In this document: positions 1 to 10,006 of the stretch, one piece after another
Position numbering within the stretch: the stretch's first letter is position 1
How the letters are laid out: each line of letters begins with the position of its first letter
Assembly (NCBI GenBank): GCA_015069095.1
Contig: SVJH01000012.1
Coordinates: 1-64,000, forward strand
From: Oscillospiraceae bacterium
GTDB taxonomy: Bacteria; Bacillota; Clostridia; UMGS1810
DNA length: 64,000 nt
Direction of reading: 5' to 3'
Notes under the pieces: model-generated
Told to the model about the DNA's origin: nothing
Databases searched by the model: none
The model's input: the letters and a program-made list of their open reading frames with translations, nothing else
Position numbers and translations under genes: made by a program

Positions 1-3000
1 AGTTGCCGCATCTTTTTTGAATAAAAGTGCGTTACTTCCGTCAGGTCCTGCGCCTTCTGCAATTGAAAGTGTATGTGCTTCTCTTTGTGAAGTAATGCCT
101 GAAATATCGCAGTTTGCTTCATCAAAAGTATATGTTTTAACTGTTGTTGTTTCTGCATCGCTTGTTTTACCTGTTGAAATTGTAACAGGTCCGCCATAAT
201 ATTCAACGTTCACATCGTCAATCCATACTTCTTTTGTACCCCAGTTAGCACCAAAAACAAGTGCTGCTTTAGAGTAGTCATCGCTGCTGTTAAGCATATC
301 TTTTGTAATAGTAAATTTAAGTTCATAATCACGCCATGTGTCGCTTGACTGACTGCCTTTTGAAACATATGTACCTATTGTTTTACCATTAGCTACAGAA
401 TCGCCAAGAACGTTAGCGTCCCTTTGTGAACCAATTGTTGCAATTGTATATGCAAAAGTATTTTTGTAAGTTGCAGGATTTTCTGTATACTGGCTCGCTA
501 CAAATTTTGCTTTAAATGAAACTCTTACTGTTTTACCAATATCATCTGCTGTCCATGTGTTGTCAACATCAAGAAGGTTACCAATAGAAATATTCTGGTA
601 GTAACCATTGTTTGCTTCTGTACCAACTCTTATAAATCTAAGTGCTTTGCCTGTGCCGTCTGCACCACCATCAGCAATTTCATAAGATGAATTTGAATGT
701 GAAAGTTTTATTTCATAACCCGAAACGTCGCCTTCAAAGTCAAGTTTATGCTTCTGCTCCTGATTCTGTGCAGCAAATACGATTGTTGCATCAGATGCAC
801 CTTCTTCTTTCATTGCTTTTACATAAGAAGTGATATCAACTGTTTTTTCGCCTACAGTTGATGCATCAATTGTTGCAATAGGTGCTCCACCGTACTGATG
901 CTCACTTACAACACCAATACCTGTTTTATCGTTACCAGGTGCCGAGTTCCAAGTTATTGCATCTGTCCAAGCGTGTGCACTACCAAACTCACTGCCCTGA
1001 TATTTATAACTCATAAACTTGTTAAGACCTTCTACATCAAGGCCGTAAACAAGAATATTATTGCTTGCTGCTTTTGCCACAGAGAATTTAAGGTTAACTG
1101 TGCTTGCTGTGTCAACACCATCAAGTGAAATGCGCATATAACCTTTTTGCATACCGTCTGTGTTTACGCTGTCAGCACCTTTTACATATAAAACTTCTGA
1201 TGAAGAAAGGTTTTTATTTGCGCTGTTGCCACTTTCAATATATACGTTATCGCCAATAATGTTGCTTATGTTATCTGAAGAATCAATAACAAGTCTTGCA
1301 ACAGGTCTTACATCTGTTTCTCCTTCTTTAGATGTAATATTATTTTCATTTGAAACTTTTGTTACTTTAATATTATCAAAGTAAAGTGTATCAGTTGCAG
1401 TATTTGTTTCAAAACCTAAAAGACGTACGTCTTCTTCAAGCATTCCTTCTTCAACTGCAAAGTCAAATGATACATAAGTCCATCTGTCTGAATATACATC
1501 AAAACTTTTGCTGAGATAAGGTTTTGTTCCGTAATTCGAACCTGTAGCAGAGAACATTCCGACAAGTAGAACATCGTCTTTTGAAGGTTTAACGTATGCT
1601 TCAACTTTATATACACTGCCTATATCAGCATCTGTAAGAGCGCTTGTTCCAAGTGCATTGTATATTTTAATTCTTCTGTTACCGTATTCTCTTCCGGCAA
1701 ATTTTAAAGATTTGTTTCCTTCATAAGCATCTTCTGTAACAACTGTTTCAGTTGTTGTGCCCTGACCGCCAAGACGGTAATGTGTACCTGCTTTAAATCC
1801 GTCTTCTTCCATATCTTCAAAATCGTAATCTAATGTTACTGTTTCTTTATCTTTGTTTTCAAAAACAAATGTTGCTTCATTACCTGAAAGTGATTTTAAA
1901 TACTCGGTAACATCAATTCTTGTTACCATATTATCATTTGCTGCAAACGCAAAGTTTGTACCTAAATATACGTTATCGCTGATAACGCCATCGCCAGATG
2001 TGTTATTTGCAGGCGCGTTATTCCATGTAATTGTATTTTCATTCCAGCTTTGTCCGTCTTTTAAGCCGTATACTCTATTACTGTATGGCTCATCGCTACC
2101 TTTAATTAACAAAGTAGCACTTTTAACATCACTAAATCCTGTTTCACTTGTAAAACCGATGTATGCTTTTCTTACAACATCATCATTACTTGTAACATTT
2201 ACAGAAGTTTCACTTCCAAAGTTTGTATCTGGATTTGTACTGTCAATATAAGCATCTTTATCTGCATCAATAGTTCTTGTTCCCATAACTTTGAAACTTT
2301 TAACCATTTTTTCTACAAGATGCACTCCGTCTTTTGCACTGCAGATTTCTGTTACTTCAATTCTGTATTTTGTGTTCACATCAAGTGCAGGAGAAACAAA
2401 TTCAAATCTTGTATCACCGTTATATGAATTCCAGAATCCGCCTACAGCATTTCCTGTTTCTTCATTTATAACTTTAACGCCGTTTTTAACAGAATCAAAA
2501 TCCATTGCTCTTGAGAATTTAACTTCTACCGGAACAATAGTTGAAAGATGTTTTGAATGGTCAAGCGGAGTTGTCCATAAAACTTTCGGTGGCTCGTTTC
2601 TGTATGCTGCTCTTATGTGGTTATCGAAATAATCGAAATATGCAACATAGTAGTCCATATCACGTCTTTCATCCCAACCCTGTGGGTAAGAGTGCGCAAC
2701 GTTATCTATATCGATACAAAGTGATTCAATGTCGTTATTTACAAAATAATTGTATACAGGTGGCCAAAGTTTATAGAAACCGCCTGTTGTATCAAGCGTA
2801 CCGCTTGAGTTTAGAATACCAGGAATTGCATCCTCAGGTGTTTTTGGTGCAGTTTTTGACATATGGTTGTGGAATCCCGGACCTGAACCTGAGTAAGTTG
2901 CTGTAACATTAGATGAAATTGGTGTTCCATCTTCATATGTAAGCCATGGTTGTTCTTCTGGCGATTCATATGGGCTTTCGCCGTTTGGATTGTATTTATC

Positions 3001-4053
3001 TGCAAAGTAATCTATTTCGCCTTTTTCAAGGTGAGTTTTGTCAGATAGCCATGCTGGACCTGTTGAAGATTTACTAAATCCCCAGTTACCCATATATTCC
3101 GCATCGTATCCATACTGGTCTGCAAGCTGTCTTACTCTTCTTACTGCAGCTGAGTGAGATCTGTTTGCAGTAAATTTATATAATGTAAATGCTTTATCAA
3201 GATAGCCATAGTGGTCATTTCTTGACATTGGAATGTATTCGTGGTCGTAGCATACTGCAGCATAACCATTTAAAAGCATACCTGTATAAACCGGTCTGTC
3301 AATTGTTTTTGCTGTGCTTCGGCTTGTTTCTGCACTTGATGCAAGCATAAATACAGGAACAACTTCTTTTGGATTTGACGGATAAACTATGTCAAGTTTT
3401 AAATCAAGATCAATTGGTGTACCGTCTTTTTTAATACATTCTTCTATTGTTGTTGCAGTTGGAAGAAGATTTCCGTTTGCATCTGTCTTCTGACCTGCGT
3501 AGTATGTATTCCATACATCAATAATGTAGTTTATTGTTCCGTTAGGTGCGTGTTTGTCAAGTTCAAAGTATAAAATATCTTTTACAACTCTGCAACCTGC
3601 AGGAATCTGATATAGGTAATCTTTTCTGTAAGATAATCCGCCAAGAACTTTACCGTTATTAACCCGATTATTTAAAATTTCGTTAATACCCCATTCAAGG
3701 TTTGGAGAAATTGCATCGGGGCTGTTTTGATAGTCAAGAACAACAACGATGTATTCTTCTAAAAGATCTGTAATAATCGGAATATCGCCTTCTGTACCGA
3801 TTCTTTCCATACCGTGATTGATTATGTAAATAGCAACCGGTGTCATTTTTGTAGGCGTAATTTTAGCATATGTATGTACTAAAACATCGTCATTTACATA
3901 AACGTCCTTTACTGTACCTGAATATTTTAGGTAATCTTCAAATGTGGTGTAAATTTCAGTTGCAGGATTTGTTTCATCTGCCGCAAACGAAACGGATGGC
4001 ACCATAGTAAAAATCATTACCAAAACAAGTACTAATGATAGTGTTTTTTTCAT
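1..4053 (-). CDS. Giant secreted alpha/beta-hydrolase (esterase-like) protein with DNRLRE/CBM modules, C-terminus cut off by window edge
   Basis: The frame is open from the ATG at 4053 to the left edge (1351 codons, no stop), so the C-terminus lies outside the window. An AGGAAAGGAAG ribosome site precedes the ATG. Residues 1-24 are a typical signal peptide ending SVSFA. Residues ~30-560 match the hydrolase part of the neighbour at 5188-9669: NHGMERIGTE, DHEYIPMSRNDHYGY, and a nucleophile-elbow-like GFSKS with Ser at ~327. An SbsA-type Ig-like stretch follows. Then come two DNRLRE/CBM96-like domains (start ~594 and ~934, each with a TWNNAP/TWNSAP signature) and beta-sandwich CBM4/9-like segments (~740-890 and ~1100-1295, the last with WIDDVNVEYY). 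It should act outside the cell, probably on acylated polysaccharide; the substrate is inferred only. It lacks the N-terminal module of its neighbour. The family call as a serine hydrolase is fair; the esterase activity is not proven. Confidence 0.85.
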   Translation of the reverse strand, partial: MKKTLSLVLVLVMIFTMVPSVSFAADETNPATEIYTTFEDYLKYSGTVKDVYVNDDVLVHTYAKITPTKMTPVAIYIINHGMERIGTEGDIPIITDLLEEYIVVVLDYQNSPDAISPNLEWGINEILNNRVNNGKVLGGLSYRKDYLYQIPAGCRVVKDILYFELDKHAPNGTINYIIDVWNTYYAGQKTDANGNLLPTATTIEECIKKDGTPIDLDLKLDIVYPSNPKEVVPVFMLASSAETSRSTAKTIDRPVYTGMLLNGYAAVCYDHEYIPMSRNDHYGYLDKAFTLYKFTANRSHSAAVRRVRQLADQYGYDAEYMGNWGFSKSSTGPAWLSDKTHLEKGEIDYFADKYNPNGESPYESPEEQPWLTYEDGTPISSNVTATYSGSGPGFHNHMSKTAPKTPEDAIPGILNSSGTLDTTGGFYKLWPPVYNYFVNNDIESLCIDIDNVAHSYPQGWDERRDMDYYVAYFDYFDNHIRAAYRNEPPKVLWTTPLDHSKHLSTIVPVEVKFSRAMDFDSVKNGVKVINEETGNAVGGFWNSYNGDTRFEFVSPALDVNTKYRIEVTEICSAKDGVHLVEKMVKSFKVMGTRTIDADKDAYIDSTNPDTNFGSETSVNVTSNDDVVRKAYIGFTSETGFSDVKSATLLIKGSDEPYSNRVYGLKDGQSWNENTITWNNAPANNTSGDGVISDNVYLGTNFAFAANDNMVTRIDVTEYLKSLSGNEATFVFENKDKETVTLDYDFEDMEEDGFKAGTHYRLGGQGTTTETVVTEDAYEGNKSLKFAGREYGNRRIKIYNALGTSALTDADIGSVYKVEAYVKPSKDDVLLVGMFSATGSNYGTKPYLSKSFDVYSDRWTYVSFDFAVEEGMLEEDVRLLGFETNTATDTLYFDNIKVTKVSNENNITSKEGETDVRPVARLVIDSSDNISNIIGDNVYIESGNSANKNLSSSEVLYVKGADSVNTDGMQKGYMRISLDGVDTASTVNLKFSVAKAASNNILVYGLDVEGLNKFMSYKYQGSEFGSAHAWTDAITWNSAPGNDKTGIGVVSEHQYGGAPIATIDASTVGEKTVDITSYVKAMKEEGASDATIVFAAQNQEQKHKLDFEGDVSGYEIKLSHSNSSYEIADGGADGTGKALRFIRVGTEANNGYYQNISIGNLLDVDNTWTADDIGKTVRVSFKAKFVASQYTENPATYKNTFAYTIATIGSQRDANVLGDSVANGKTIGTYVSKGSQSSDTWRDYELKFTITKDMLNSSDDYSKAALVFGANWGTKEVWIDDVNVEYYGGPVTISTGKTSDAETTTVKTYTFDEANCDISGITSQREAHTLSIAEGAGPDGSNALLFKKDAAT

Positions 4054-4367
4054 TGTTTTTCTTCCTTTCCTTAATAATATAAAAATTATTACATTATATA
4101 TTATAACACTGCAAATCATCAAATTGTATTCTTTTTTTTACTTTTTTAAATTTTTTTATTCTTTTTTTGCACATCGTTTGCGGTGCTTTATACAAATTAT
4201 ACAAATGTTTTCATTTATTTTTGTGCAGATTTACCACACTAATTTTGCCATACAATAAATTTCTACTAAACCGTAAAAATAAACCATTTTTTCATAACAA
4301 ATGTTGAATTTTATTGTCAAGTGTGTTAAAATTAGTTTGATTTAAATCATTAAGGAGCAGATGACAA
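4054..4367. other. Divergent intergenic region with promoters for both flanking genes
   Basis: No gene is seen in these 314 bases. The part next to the minus-strand gene is very AT-rich with long T runs. On the minus strand an extended -10 (TGTTATAAT) lies close upstream of the giant secreted gene but has only a poor -35. The plus-strand promoter is listed separately. Confidence 0.6.
4304..4332 (+). promoter_or_regulatory. Promoter of the HAD phosphatase gene
   Basis: TTGAAT (4304-4309), a 17-base spacer and TAAAAT (4327-4332), 35 bases before the ATG. Confidence 0.55.
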
Positions 4368-5147
4368 ATGAATCAGATACTTAATAAAAAAGGTTTTATA
4401 TGTGATATGGACGGTGTTATATATCACGGAGACAGAATTTTAGAAGGCGTTACAGAATTTGTAAACTGGCTGATTGATAACAATAAAAAATTTGTTTTTT
4501 TAACAAACAGTCCCGAAAAAACCCCACACGAGCTTAGTATGAAACTTGAAAGAATGGGACTTACAGTTTCGCCTGATCATTTTTATACAAGCGCAATGGC
4601 AACTGCTGCATTTCTTAGCAGTCAAACACCAAACTGTACTGCTTACGTTATCGGCGAAGCGGCGCTTACAAAAGCCCTTTACGACCAGCATATTTATATG
4701 AACGATGTAAACCCTGATTACGTTATTGTTGGAGAAACAAGATCATATAACTTTGAAAAAATAGAAAAAGCAATTGAACTTGTTAATAAAGGTGCAAAAC
4801 TTATCGGCACAAATCCTGATATCACAGGCCCTACAACAAGAGGAATTATGCCTGCAACAGGTTCACTTATTGCACCAATAGAAATTGCTACAAACAGAAA
4901 AGCATATTTTGTTGGAAAACCAAATCCCCTAATGCTTAGACACGGACTTAAAAAAATAGGTTGCCACAGTGAAGAAATTGCATTTATCGGCGACAGAATG
5001 GATACAGATATTATTGCGGGAATTGAGTCAAACGTTGATACAGTTTTAGTTTTGTCAGGTGTAACATCAAAAGATGATATCAACAAATTCCCATACAGGC
5101 CAAAATTTGTTTTAGACGGTGTCGGCGATATATTAACAATGGAATGA
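4368..5147 (+). CDS. HAD-IIA family (NagD/AraL-like) sugar-phosphate phosphatase
   Basis: 259 residues, the usual size for HAD-IIA phosphatases. Motif I is DMDGVIYHG (nucleophile Asp plus acid/base Asp), motif II FLTNSPEKT, the Lys motif is VGKPNP, and motif IV is IGDRMDTDI. The C2A cap fills the middle (~90-180). It should be a cytoplasmic Mg-dependent phosphatase; relatives hydrolyse nucleotide or sugar phosphates, and the exact substrate cannot be read from sequence. AAGGAG lies 10 bases before the ATG. It stands alone between the two giant secreted genes, with its own promoter and a shared terminator downstream. Confidence 0.9.
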   Translation: MNQILNKKGFICDMDGVIYHGDRILEGVTEFVNWLIDNNKKFVFLTNSPEKTPHELSMKLERMGLTVSPDHFYTSAMATAAFLSSQTPNCTAYVIGEAALTKALYDQHIYMNDVNPDYVIVGETRSYNFEKIEKAIELVNKGAKLIGTNPDITGPTTRGIMPATGSLIAPIEIATNRKAYFVGKPNPLMLRHGLKKIGCHSEEIAFIGDRMDTDIIAGIESNVDTVLVLSGVTSKDDINKFPYRPKFVLDGVGDILTME

Positions 5148-5153
5148 TTGAAT

Positions 5154-5184
5154 AAAAAAACAGCAGTTAAACTGCTGTTTTTTT
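5154..5184. terminator. Bidirectional intrinsic terminator
   Basis: CAGCAGT/ACTGCTG stem with a TAA loop, an A run on the left and a T run on the right. It serves the converging HAD gene and the giant secreted gene. Confidence 0.9.
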
Positions 5185-5187
5185 GTG

Positions 5188-8100
5188 TTATTCTATATTG
5201 GTTATTTGTTTTACAAAAACTATTGGATTTATTTCTTCGTAACTGTTCCAAATCATAACTTTTGCTTTATTTTCGCCTACTGCTTCTTTTGGAATATCAA
5301 CACTTGCTTCTAAAACAATTTCTCCAAGTGCATCAATTTTTAACTCTTTTGTACATGATGTAGCAATAAGATTTTCGTTATCGTCATAAATTGCAACAAT
5401 CATAACAACATCTTTTGCGTTTTCCTTATTGTTTCTTAAATGTTTTTTAACACTAAGCGTTCCATTAGCATCAAGGTTTCCTTCTACTGTATAACCGTCA
5501 TTTTTTTCGGCTATAGTATACGTTCCGTTTGCATTGTCAATTATTTTATATCCTTCAGGAACAATTTTTTCAAGATTTGATTTATCTGAAAATGTTCCGC
5601 CGTAAAATACATTGTTCATACTGCATAAAACAGGGTTGTCACTTACTGTTGGTGTTCCTTGTGTTATAAACGTACCACCATATACCTTTTGATTTGTAGC
5701 AAATGTAGATTTATTTCTTAATTTTAAAAGTACGTTATTTGTTGAAGATGTATTTTCAAAGGTTCCGCCATAAATAAAGGCATTTGAATCGGGGTATGTG
5801 TAAAGTGCGTAATATCTTGTTTTTATTGTTGCTCCGTCATGGATAATTACTGTACCGTTGAGTGTTGTTCCGCTGTCATTTTTACCCGTCTGAATTGCAC
5901 CGTAATCGGCATAAGTATCAATAGTAACATCGTGTGAAACTTCGATTAAAGAGTTTTCGTTTCCGTAAACGTGGAATACATACCCGCCACGACCTACAGT
6001 TTCGGTTTTCATATAGTAGTCTGTAATATTTCCGTTTTCAAGTCTTAATTTTCCTGCAACTGTAAATACAGGTTGCGATGTACAATTTGTAACATCGATT
6101 GTATGTCCGTTAAGTTTAAGTACAACATTTTTACCAGCATCAATTGAAATTTTTTCGCCTATTTCAATGTCTGTATCTAATATAATTTCTGTTTTTGTTA
6201 AATCTGTTGGAACATCTAATATTGCCGCCGCAAGAGAGTTGTATCTTACATTTTTTATTCTTACAGGCATTGAAGAATCGGGAGTATAAGAAGAAATTGC
6301 AAGTTTTGGTGCAAATTTTCCTTCTGCAATATTTTTCCCTTCCTTAGATACAATTTCAACATCTGTTGAGCACTCAGAAACTAAAATATCGTCAATGTAC
6401 ATATTGCCGGCGTAATCGCTTGTTGCAATTGTAAGCATACCGATTTTTCCATCTACATTACCTTTTGTAATTTCATATTTAAAGTTTACTTTAGTCCATT
6501 CGTTTTTCTTTGCTGTTGTTTTGTTTGATACTCCATAGTATGTGGCATCATAATCGTAATAAGGGTTTACACCTTCGTCAGATGACGGATAGTAAGACGA
6601 CATAATACCCGATGTAATCGTTGCATCATCTTCAGGATACACCCAGAAAGAAATGTCATAAATTTTTCCGATATCATCTTTAGTAAGTTCGCTTTTTCCA
6701 AATGTATTAAAGAATTTTACTCTGTTGTATGCTTTATTTCGTCTTATGTAAATTGACTTTCCGCTTTCTAAACTATGGTTTTTATCTGAAACAAGGTCTA
6801 CTCCAAGTGTTGCGCCACCACGAATGTAATTATATGTATCAGATACACTCGATGTTGTGTTGTTTGGCGTTTTTTCTTTAAACGATTCAAGATTATCAAA
6901 CGAAATATTAAGAGCTTCCTTATTTGTGTTTAATGTATTTACAAGTACAAATGTTACCTTTTCGCCATCGTAATCTTCAATAAACTCTGTTACGTCTATG
7001 CTGTACAGACCGCTTCCTGTAATTGCCGCAGTTGCAACCTTTTCGCATTTTTCACTATCTAGTTCAAAACCGGAAGTAACAGAAGGAGCATTTTGTGAAT
7101 TTACTGAATTTTCATCCCAGTTTACTTCTTCTTTAAGTGCATAAATTTCTATCTGCTGAGCTGCATCGTTTTCTACATAAAACTCTATTACTCCGCCTGT
7201 TTTAACATCTGTTATTGAAGTAAGGTCAAATTCAATAAAGCCGTATTTCTGTCCGTAAGAAAGTTTTACTAAGTTTTCGTTTCCGCTGTTTTCATTTGAA
7301 TTTTTAGTGATGTATGCATCTTTTGATGAGTAAAGAACATCGCCTGAATTTACTTTAAACGAACTTGATACATCACTTTCAAAAGTTTCTCCATCTTTTG
7401 CCGCCATTTCGCTGCTGACTTTTATTGTATATGTATTTTTATTTACAAACTCATCTGTAACAAAGTGAAACTCTGTGCTACCAGCGCATTTTGTCCATAC
7501 ACCGCTAACTTCTTTATTTGTATCTGCATTTACAACAGATACATTTTCTTTAAATTCTTCTAAATCAGTTGGTGCAGTAAGTTTTACAATAATATCTTTT
7601 TTGCCGTCGTAATTTTTTTCATCGTATGCAGGATATGTATAAACAACTTTAGGTTTACTTGCATTTATCGGTTTCAAGTAATAGTCAAAAAAGTCAAGCG
7701 CTGCATCAAATCTGTCATATTTAAGGTCGGGGTCAACTCCGTAAGGAAGTGAATGTCCCATATCTGTCATACTTATTGCAAGATGAGGAATATCCCACTT
7801 AATGTATGCAGCCTGTTCTTCTTCCCAATAATTCCACGCTCCGAAATCATCAAATATTCCGCAAGCAATAACGTGAGGAACACTTGTTTCGTTAAGGAGT
7901 TTATCAAACATATTTGAGCCCTCGCCCATTGATGTGTAAACAAGTTGAACATTGCCCGATAAATCATTTCCGTTTTTATCTTTTAAAAATGGCTGTGGTC
8001 CGTATGTTTCGCCATTATCATTAAAACCCTCGTAAATTCTCATTTCACTCTGCGCTTCGGGGTTACTTCTTCCAAGATATGAGGTATATGAACCTTTTGA

Positions 8101-9669
8101 ATGTCCCATTGCCATAAGATGGTCATTTGCATAGCCAAACTCATCTGCATAATATTTTACACATCTTGCAGCTGCAGTTTGTACCTTTACACCGTTCGTA
8201 GGAGCAACACCGTATGCACCGCCATAATATCCGTAGTGGTCATCACGAGCCATTGGGAAATATTCGTGGTCATAAATTACAGTTGCATATCCCCTAAGTC
8301 CAAGCCCTATATCATATGCATTTATCTGACACTCGCTTCGTCTTTGCCAAGATGATGCATGCATAAATACAGGTGCTTCTACTTTTGGAATTGACGGATA
8401 AACTATATCCATTTTAAGATCAGGATCAATCGGCATACCGTCTTGTTTTACAAGTTGTGAAATATCGGTTGCTTCAAACCATCCACCTTCATAGTTATTA
8501 CCTTCGCAAGCAGGAATTTTTTTGCCGTGAGCATTTTTAAATGCATCTGTATTCCAACTTGCAACTATTGCTTCTTTAGTGCCTACTGAAGCATTTTCGT
8601 AAAGAGAAAAGAATTTAACATCTCTTTTAATTCTGTTTCCTTGCGGAACAGAGAAAATTGTTCCTGTTTTGTACTTATAGCCTGCCACGTATTTTTTACT
8701 GTTCCATATGTCGTCCATAATTGATTTAACGCTGTATTCAACTTTAGGCGATACGGCATTTGGATTGTTACGATAGTCGACAGTTACAACAATTTCTTTT
8801 TCATCAAGAAAACTTTTAATTATGCTTACATCACTTTCTGTTCCAACTCTTTGCATGCCGTGATTCATTACATAAACGATAACAGCAGTATCTTCATCTG
8901 TTTCGTTCACATATGTGTTAATATGAATATCTCCTTCAATATAGTCATCGCCATTTAATATTTTTCGGTTTACACAAATTGACTTATATTCGTCTATAAC
9001 ATCTGTGTTATCTGCTTTTGAAATTTTAACAACTTTTACATCATCAAGTTTCATTGCACGTATATTTGTTGTACTCATTCCCGCACTCATTGTAATATAA
9101 GCATTTATCTGTGCTTCATCACTTGCTGTATATGTTTCTTTATCATAAACAAAAGTATTTGTTTCAATAACAGTTTCTTCATTTAAGTTGATATCTTTTT
9201 CTGCAAAAGTGTTTGTAGCAATTGTACCTGACTGTGCAATGCCAGTTGTATCAGTCATACCGATACCTGCTTTTAATGTAGGATAACTTTCAGCATAAGA
9301 ATTATCAGTCAATATGTAAGTTGCTTTCGCTGTTACCTTATATGATTCGCCATCTTCAAACGCGCTCTGGTCAAGATAAATTTTAAATCTTGAATGATAC
9401 GATGCAGTGCCTGTACAATAAAAATAATTGTTATCCCCTTCGGTTTTTATTCCTGAAAGTTTTGTATCTGTACCACCGCCCGATGTCCATCTGGCTCCGC
9501 CTAAATAAGTACCGCTTACACGTTTGTCAAAGCCCGTAGTATCTTCAAAGTCTTGTGTCCATACCACAGTTTCGATTGTTGCATCTTCTGCATCCAACGC
9601 AAAAGAAGAAATTGTAAACATTGATAAAACAATCGAAAAAATTAAAAATGTGCTTAAAACTTTTTTCAT
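5188..9669 (-). CDS. Giant secreted alpha/beta-hydrolase protein with N-terminal beta-sandwich, DNRLRE, CBM and beta-helix-like modules
   Basis: 1493 residues. The start is the ATG at 9669, just downstream of GGAGG; an in-frame ATG at 9693 would give eight extra residues before the signal peptide and has no ribosome site. Order: signal peptide 1-25; N-terminal module ~30-215, also found in the divergent protein at 10007; alpha/beta-hydrolase ~220-680 with elbow GHSKG (Ser ~524) and a late TDMGHSLPYG (candidate His); SbsA-type Ig-like ~690-770; DNRLRE/CBM96-like ~775-930 (NWDENSVNSQNAP); CBM4/9-like ~940-1110 with MYIDDILVSE; repetitive beta-helix-like ~1125-1390 with repeated YGGTF; C-terminal beta domain ~1395-1493. 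It is probably a cell-surface or secreted esterase acting on polysaccharide; substrate unknown. No SLH or sortase signal is visible, so how it is retained is unclear. Confidence 0.9.
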   Translation of the reverse strand: MKKVLSTFLIFSIVLSMFTISSFALDAEDATIETVVWTQDFEDTTGFDKRVSGTYLGGARWTSGGGTDTKLSGIKTEGDNNYFYCTGTASYHSRFKIYLDQSAFEDGESYKVTAKATYILTDNSYAESYPTLKAGIGMTDTTGIAQSGTIATNTFAEKDINLNEETVIETNTFVYDKETYTASDEAQINAYITMSAGMSTTNIRAMKLDDVKVVKISKADNTDVIDEYKSICVNRKILNGDDYIEGDIHINTYVNETDEDTAVIVYVMNHGMQRVGTESDVSIIKSFLDEKEIVVTVDYRNNPNAVSPKVEYSVKSIMDDIWNSKKYVAGYKYKTGTIFSVPQGNRIKRDVKFFSLYENASVGTKEAIVASWNTDAFKNAHGKKIPACEGNNYEGGWFEATDISQLVKQDGMPIDPDLKMDIVYPSIPKVEAPVFMHASSWQRRSECQINAYDIGLGLRGYATVIYDHEYFPMARDDHYGYYGGAYGVAPTNGVKVQTAAARCVKYYADEFGYANDHLMAMGHSKGSYTSYLGRSNPEAQSEMRIYEGFNDNGETYGPQPFLKDKNGNDLSGNVQLVYTSMGEGSNMFDKLLNETSVPHVIACGIFDDFGAWNYWEEEQAAYIKWDIPHLAISMTDMGHSLPYGVDPDLKYDRFDAALDFFDYYLKPINASKPKVVYTYPAYDEKNYDGKKDIIVKLTAPTDLEEFKENVSVVNADTNKEVSGVWTKCAGSTEFHFVTDEFVNKNTYTIKVSSEMAAKDGETFESDVSSSFKVNSGDVLYSSKDAYITKNSNENSGNENLVKLSYGQKYGFIEFDLTSITDVKTGGVIEFYVENDAAQQIEIYALKEEVNWDENSVNSQNAPSVTSGFELDSEKCEKVATAAITGSGLYSIDVTEFIEDYDGEKVTFVLVNTLNTNKEALNISFDNLESFKEKTPNNTTSSVSDTYNYIRGGATLGVDLVSDKNHSLESGKSIYIRRNKAYNRVKFFNTFGKSELTKDDIGKIYDISFWVYPEDDATITSGIMSSYYPSSDEGVNPYYDYDATYYGVSNKTTAKKNEWTKVNFKYEITKGNVDGKIGMLTIATSDYAGNMYIDDILVSECSTDVEIVSKEGKNIAEGKFAPKLAISSYTPDSSMPVRIKNVRYNSLAAAILDVPTDLTKTEIILDTDIEIGEKISIDAGKNVVLKLNGHTIDVTNCTSQPVFTVAGKLRLENGNITDYYMKTETVGRGGYVFHVYGNENSLIEVSHDVTIDTYADYGAIQTGKNDSGTTLNGTVIIHDGATIKTRYYALYTYPDSNAFIYGGTFENTSSTNNVLLKLRNKSTFATNQKVYGGTFITQGTPTVSDNPVLCSMNNVFYGGTFSDKSNLEKIVPEGYKIIDNANGTYTIAEKNDGYTVEGNLDANGTLSVKKHLRNNKENAKDVVMIVAIYDDNENLIATSCTKELKIDALGEIVLEASVDIPKEAVGENKAKVMIWNSYEEINPIVFVKQITNIE

Positions 9670-9699
9670 CTTATTACCTCCATATACCATCATAAATTA

Positions 9700-9728
9700 A
9701 GTTAAACAAATACGCATATTTTTGTCAA
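9700..9728 (-). promoter_or_regulatory. Promoter of the giant secreted hydrolase gene (5188-9669)
   Basis: On the minus strand TTGACA (9728-9723), a 17-base spacer and TTAACT (9705-9700), about 30 bases before the ATG. Confidence 0.55.
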
Positions 9729-9925
9729 TGTACTATTTTGAATATTTGTTGCACTTTTGTTCGCAAAGATAAATTGTATTTTTTTGAAAAAACCGTATAT
9801 ATCAAGAAAAATTTGTAATATTAAAGCACGAACTATAATTATGCAATATTAAAAACGAACGATTTTCAAAAATCTACGTTTCAATTTCTTTGAACGAAAC
9901 TGCAACTTTTTTACAAAACAGTACA

Positions 9926-9954
9926 TTTAAAAAGCGCACCTTTAATGTTAGAAT
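9926..9954 (+). promoter_or_regulatory. Promoter of the secreted module protein gene at 10007
   Basis: Weak -35 TTTAAA (9926-9931), 17-base spacer, good -10 TAGAAT (9949-9954). The poor -35 fits a regulated promoter. Confidence 0.4.
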
Positions 9955-10006
9955 AGGATATGGAATTATTTTTCCAAACAAATTATTTAATATGGAGGTT
10001 TTAAAA

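Larger units (their letters stand above)
9694..10006. other. Divergent intergenic region between two genes sharing an N-terminal module
   Basis: These 313 bases contain no gene; the upstream in-frame extension of the plus-strand reading frame (from 9890) lacks a ribosome site. Both outward promoters can be placed and are listed separately. Between them (9840-9915) a GAACGA-like word recurs (CACGAACT, AACGAACGAT, GAACGAAACT), a possible regulator site without further support. Confidence 0.5.

Noticed and set aside
4718-5251. Open frame of 177 codons antisense to the HAD gene
   Set aside because: It lies on the other strand of a clear HAD phosphatase, has no family motif, and runs over the terminator.
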